From an uncultured Lentisphaeria bacterium (GTDB taxonomy: Bacteria > Verrucomicrobiota > Lentisphaeria > JABSQK01 > CAJWLW01), in the NCBI GenBank assembly GCA_913042885.1, contig CAJWLW010000281.1, forward strand, positions 1 to 6,478: DNA of 6,478 bases. Reading direction: 5' to 3'. The position numbers were made by a program, and so were the translations under genes. The number at the start of each line of letters is the position of its first letter. Within the stretch, counting starts at the first letter, position 1. The notes below the pieces were generated by a model. That model saw only the letters and a program-made list of their open reading frames with translations, searched no databases and was not told the DNA's origin. Shown in pieces: positions 5,519 through 6,478 of this stretch.

Positions 5519-6478
5519 ATGAGCAAGGAACTCGATTTTATCGGGAAAGTGTACCAGCGCCTCGCCGACAGGGTAGGGCGGGCGCGGGACGCTTTCAACC
5601 GGCCGCTGACGCTGGCGGAGAAGATCCTCATCGGCCATGTGGACGAAGTTATGGACGAGGCTCCGGAGCGGCGGCGCAGCTACGTCAATTTTCAGCTTGA
5701 CCGCGTCGCCATGCAGGATGCCACAGCGCAGATGGCACTGCTGCAGTTCATGCAGGCCGGACGCAGCACTTCAGCTGTGCCTTCGACGGTGCATTGCGAC
5801 CATTTGATCCGCGCGCAGGACGGCGCTGATGCAGACCTGCACCAAGCGCTCGAAGAAAACAACGAAGTCTACGCATTCCTGAAGAACGTTTCCCAGAAAT
5901 ATGGTATCGGTTTCTGGAAACCCGGCGCCGGGATCATCCATCAAGTTGTTCTCGAGAACTATGCCTTCCCTGGCGGCATGATGATCGGAACCGACTCGCA
6001 TACGCCGAATGCCGGTGGTCTCGGCATGGTGGCGATCGGGGTTGGTGGCGCCGATGCAGTCGATGTCATGGCCGGCATGCCCTGGGAACTGCGCTGGCCC
6101 GGACTGATCGGCATCAAGCTGACGGGTGAGCTCAACGGCTGGACATCGCCGAAGGATGTAATCCTCAAGGTCGCCGGAATTTTGACGGTAAAGGGCGGCA
6201 CCGGCTGCATCGTCGAATACTTCGGCGAAGGCACCACGGCGATCAGCTGTACCGGCAAGGCGACGATTACCAACATGGGGGCTGAGATCGGCGCGACGAC
6301 GTCGATCTTCCCGTTCGATGAGCGCATGGCCACCTATCTGAAAGCCACCAAACGGTCAGAAGCCGCTGAACTTGCTCAGAAATACGCTGAGCATCTGCGT
6401 GCCGACGACGGCGTTGCCGAAGTCCCCGAAAAGTACTTCGACGAAGTCATCGAAATCGATTTGACTACACTCGAGCCC
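5519..6478 (+). CDS. acn: Aconitate hydratase, mitochondrial type, N-terminal 320 residues
   Basis: The frame is open from the ATG at 5519 to the window edge, exactly 320 codons, so the gene continues outside. Aconitase interconverts citrate and isocitrate in the TCA cycle with a [4Fe-4S] cluster. The protein aligns by eye along its length with mitochondrial aconitase (ACO2): [14 protein letters not shown] (27-40), [17 protein letters not shown] (61-77), [11 protein letters not shown] (87-97), [15 protein letters not shown] (128-142), [11 protein letters not shown] (157-167), [38 protein letters not shown], and [14 protein letters not shown]. Active-site equivalents Q71, D94-H95, H141 and D159-S160-H161 are present. 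The three cluster cysteines lie in the part beyond the window, so an intact cluster site cannot be confirmed. The full family length is about 750-780 residues. This is a different lineage from the AcnA/IRP and AcnB forms of E. coli. It is divergent from the VWA gene. Confidence 0.95.
   Translation, partial: MSKELDFIGKVYQRLADRVGRARDAFNRPLTLAEKILIGHVDEVMDEAPERRRSYVNFQLDRVAMQDATAQMALLQFMQAGRSTSAVPSTVHCDHLIRAQDGADADLHQALEENNEVYAFLKNVSQKYGIGFWKPGAGIIHQVVLENYAFPGGMMIGTDSHTPNAGGLGMVAIGVGGADAVDVMAGMPWELRWPGLIGIKLTGELNGWTSPKDVILKVAGILTVKGGTGCIVEYFGEGTTAISCTGKATITNMGAEIGATTSIFPFDERMATYLKATKRSEAAELAQKYAEHLRADDGVAEVPEKYFDEVIEIDLTTLEP

Overview
The window reads as an ordinary bacterial chromosome segment of moderately high GC. 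Protein resemblances are recalled from memory, not searched. The gene content (a PreP-like M16 peptidase, a DUF11 envelope protein, a mitochondrial-type aconitase and a CoxE-like VWA protein) fits Pseudomonadota, most likely an uncultured or environmental gammaproteobacterium. That placement is inference. No rRNA, tRNA, CRISPR array, transposase or phage gene was seen.

Layout from left to right. (1) Positions 1-434 hold the C-terminal tail of a PreP/Cym1-type M16C metallopeptidase. (2) After a good sigma70-like promoter (446-473), a forward gene (522-1514) encodes a secreted DUF11-type protein. It has a very acidic six-residue repeat directly after the signal peptide, and a basic C-terminal extension of unknown function joined by a (Val-Glu-Ala)4 linker. 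A probable terminator follows at 1526-1547. (3) A convergent reverse gene (2629-1628) encodes an AraD1/GguC-like member of the fumarylacetoacetate hydrolase superfamily. (4) A 374-bp divergent intergenic region (2630-3003) contains no convincing gene but holds several inverted repeats. (5) A forward gene (3004-4170) encodes a soluble protein with the domain order receiver, HisKA, HATPase_c. (6) A convergent reverse gene (5387-4251) encodes a CoxE-like VWA protein with an intact MIDAS motif. (7) A divergent forward gene (5519 to the window end) encodes the first 320 residues of a mitochondrial-type aconitate hydratase.

The genes do not form one operon. Gene orientation changes at nearly every junction, so each gene is probably its own transcription unit. 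Aconitase is a TCA-cycle enzyme, AraD1-like proteins are tied to sugar-acid catabolism, and the kinase-receiver protein is an orphan signalling protein with no partner in view. No complete new system is evident. The most unusual features are the repeat-rich DUF11 protein with its unexplained C-terminal domain and the structured intergenic region ahead of the receiver-kinase gene.
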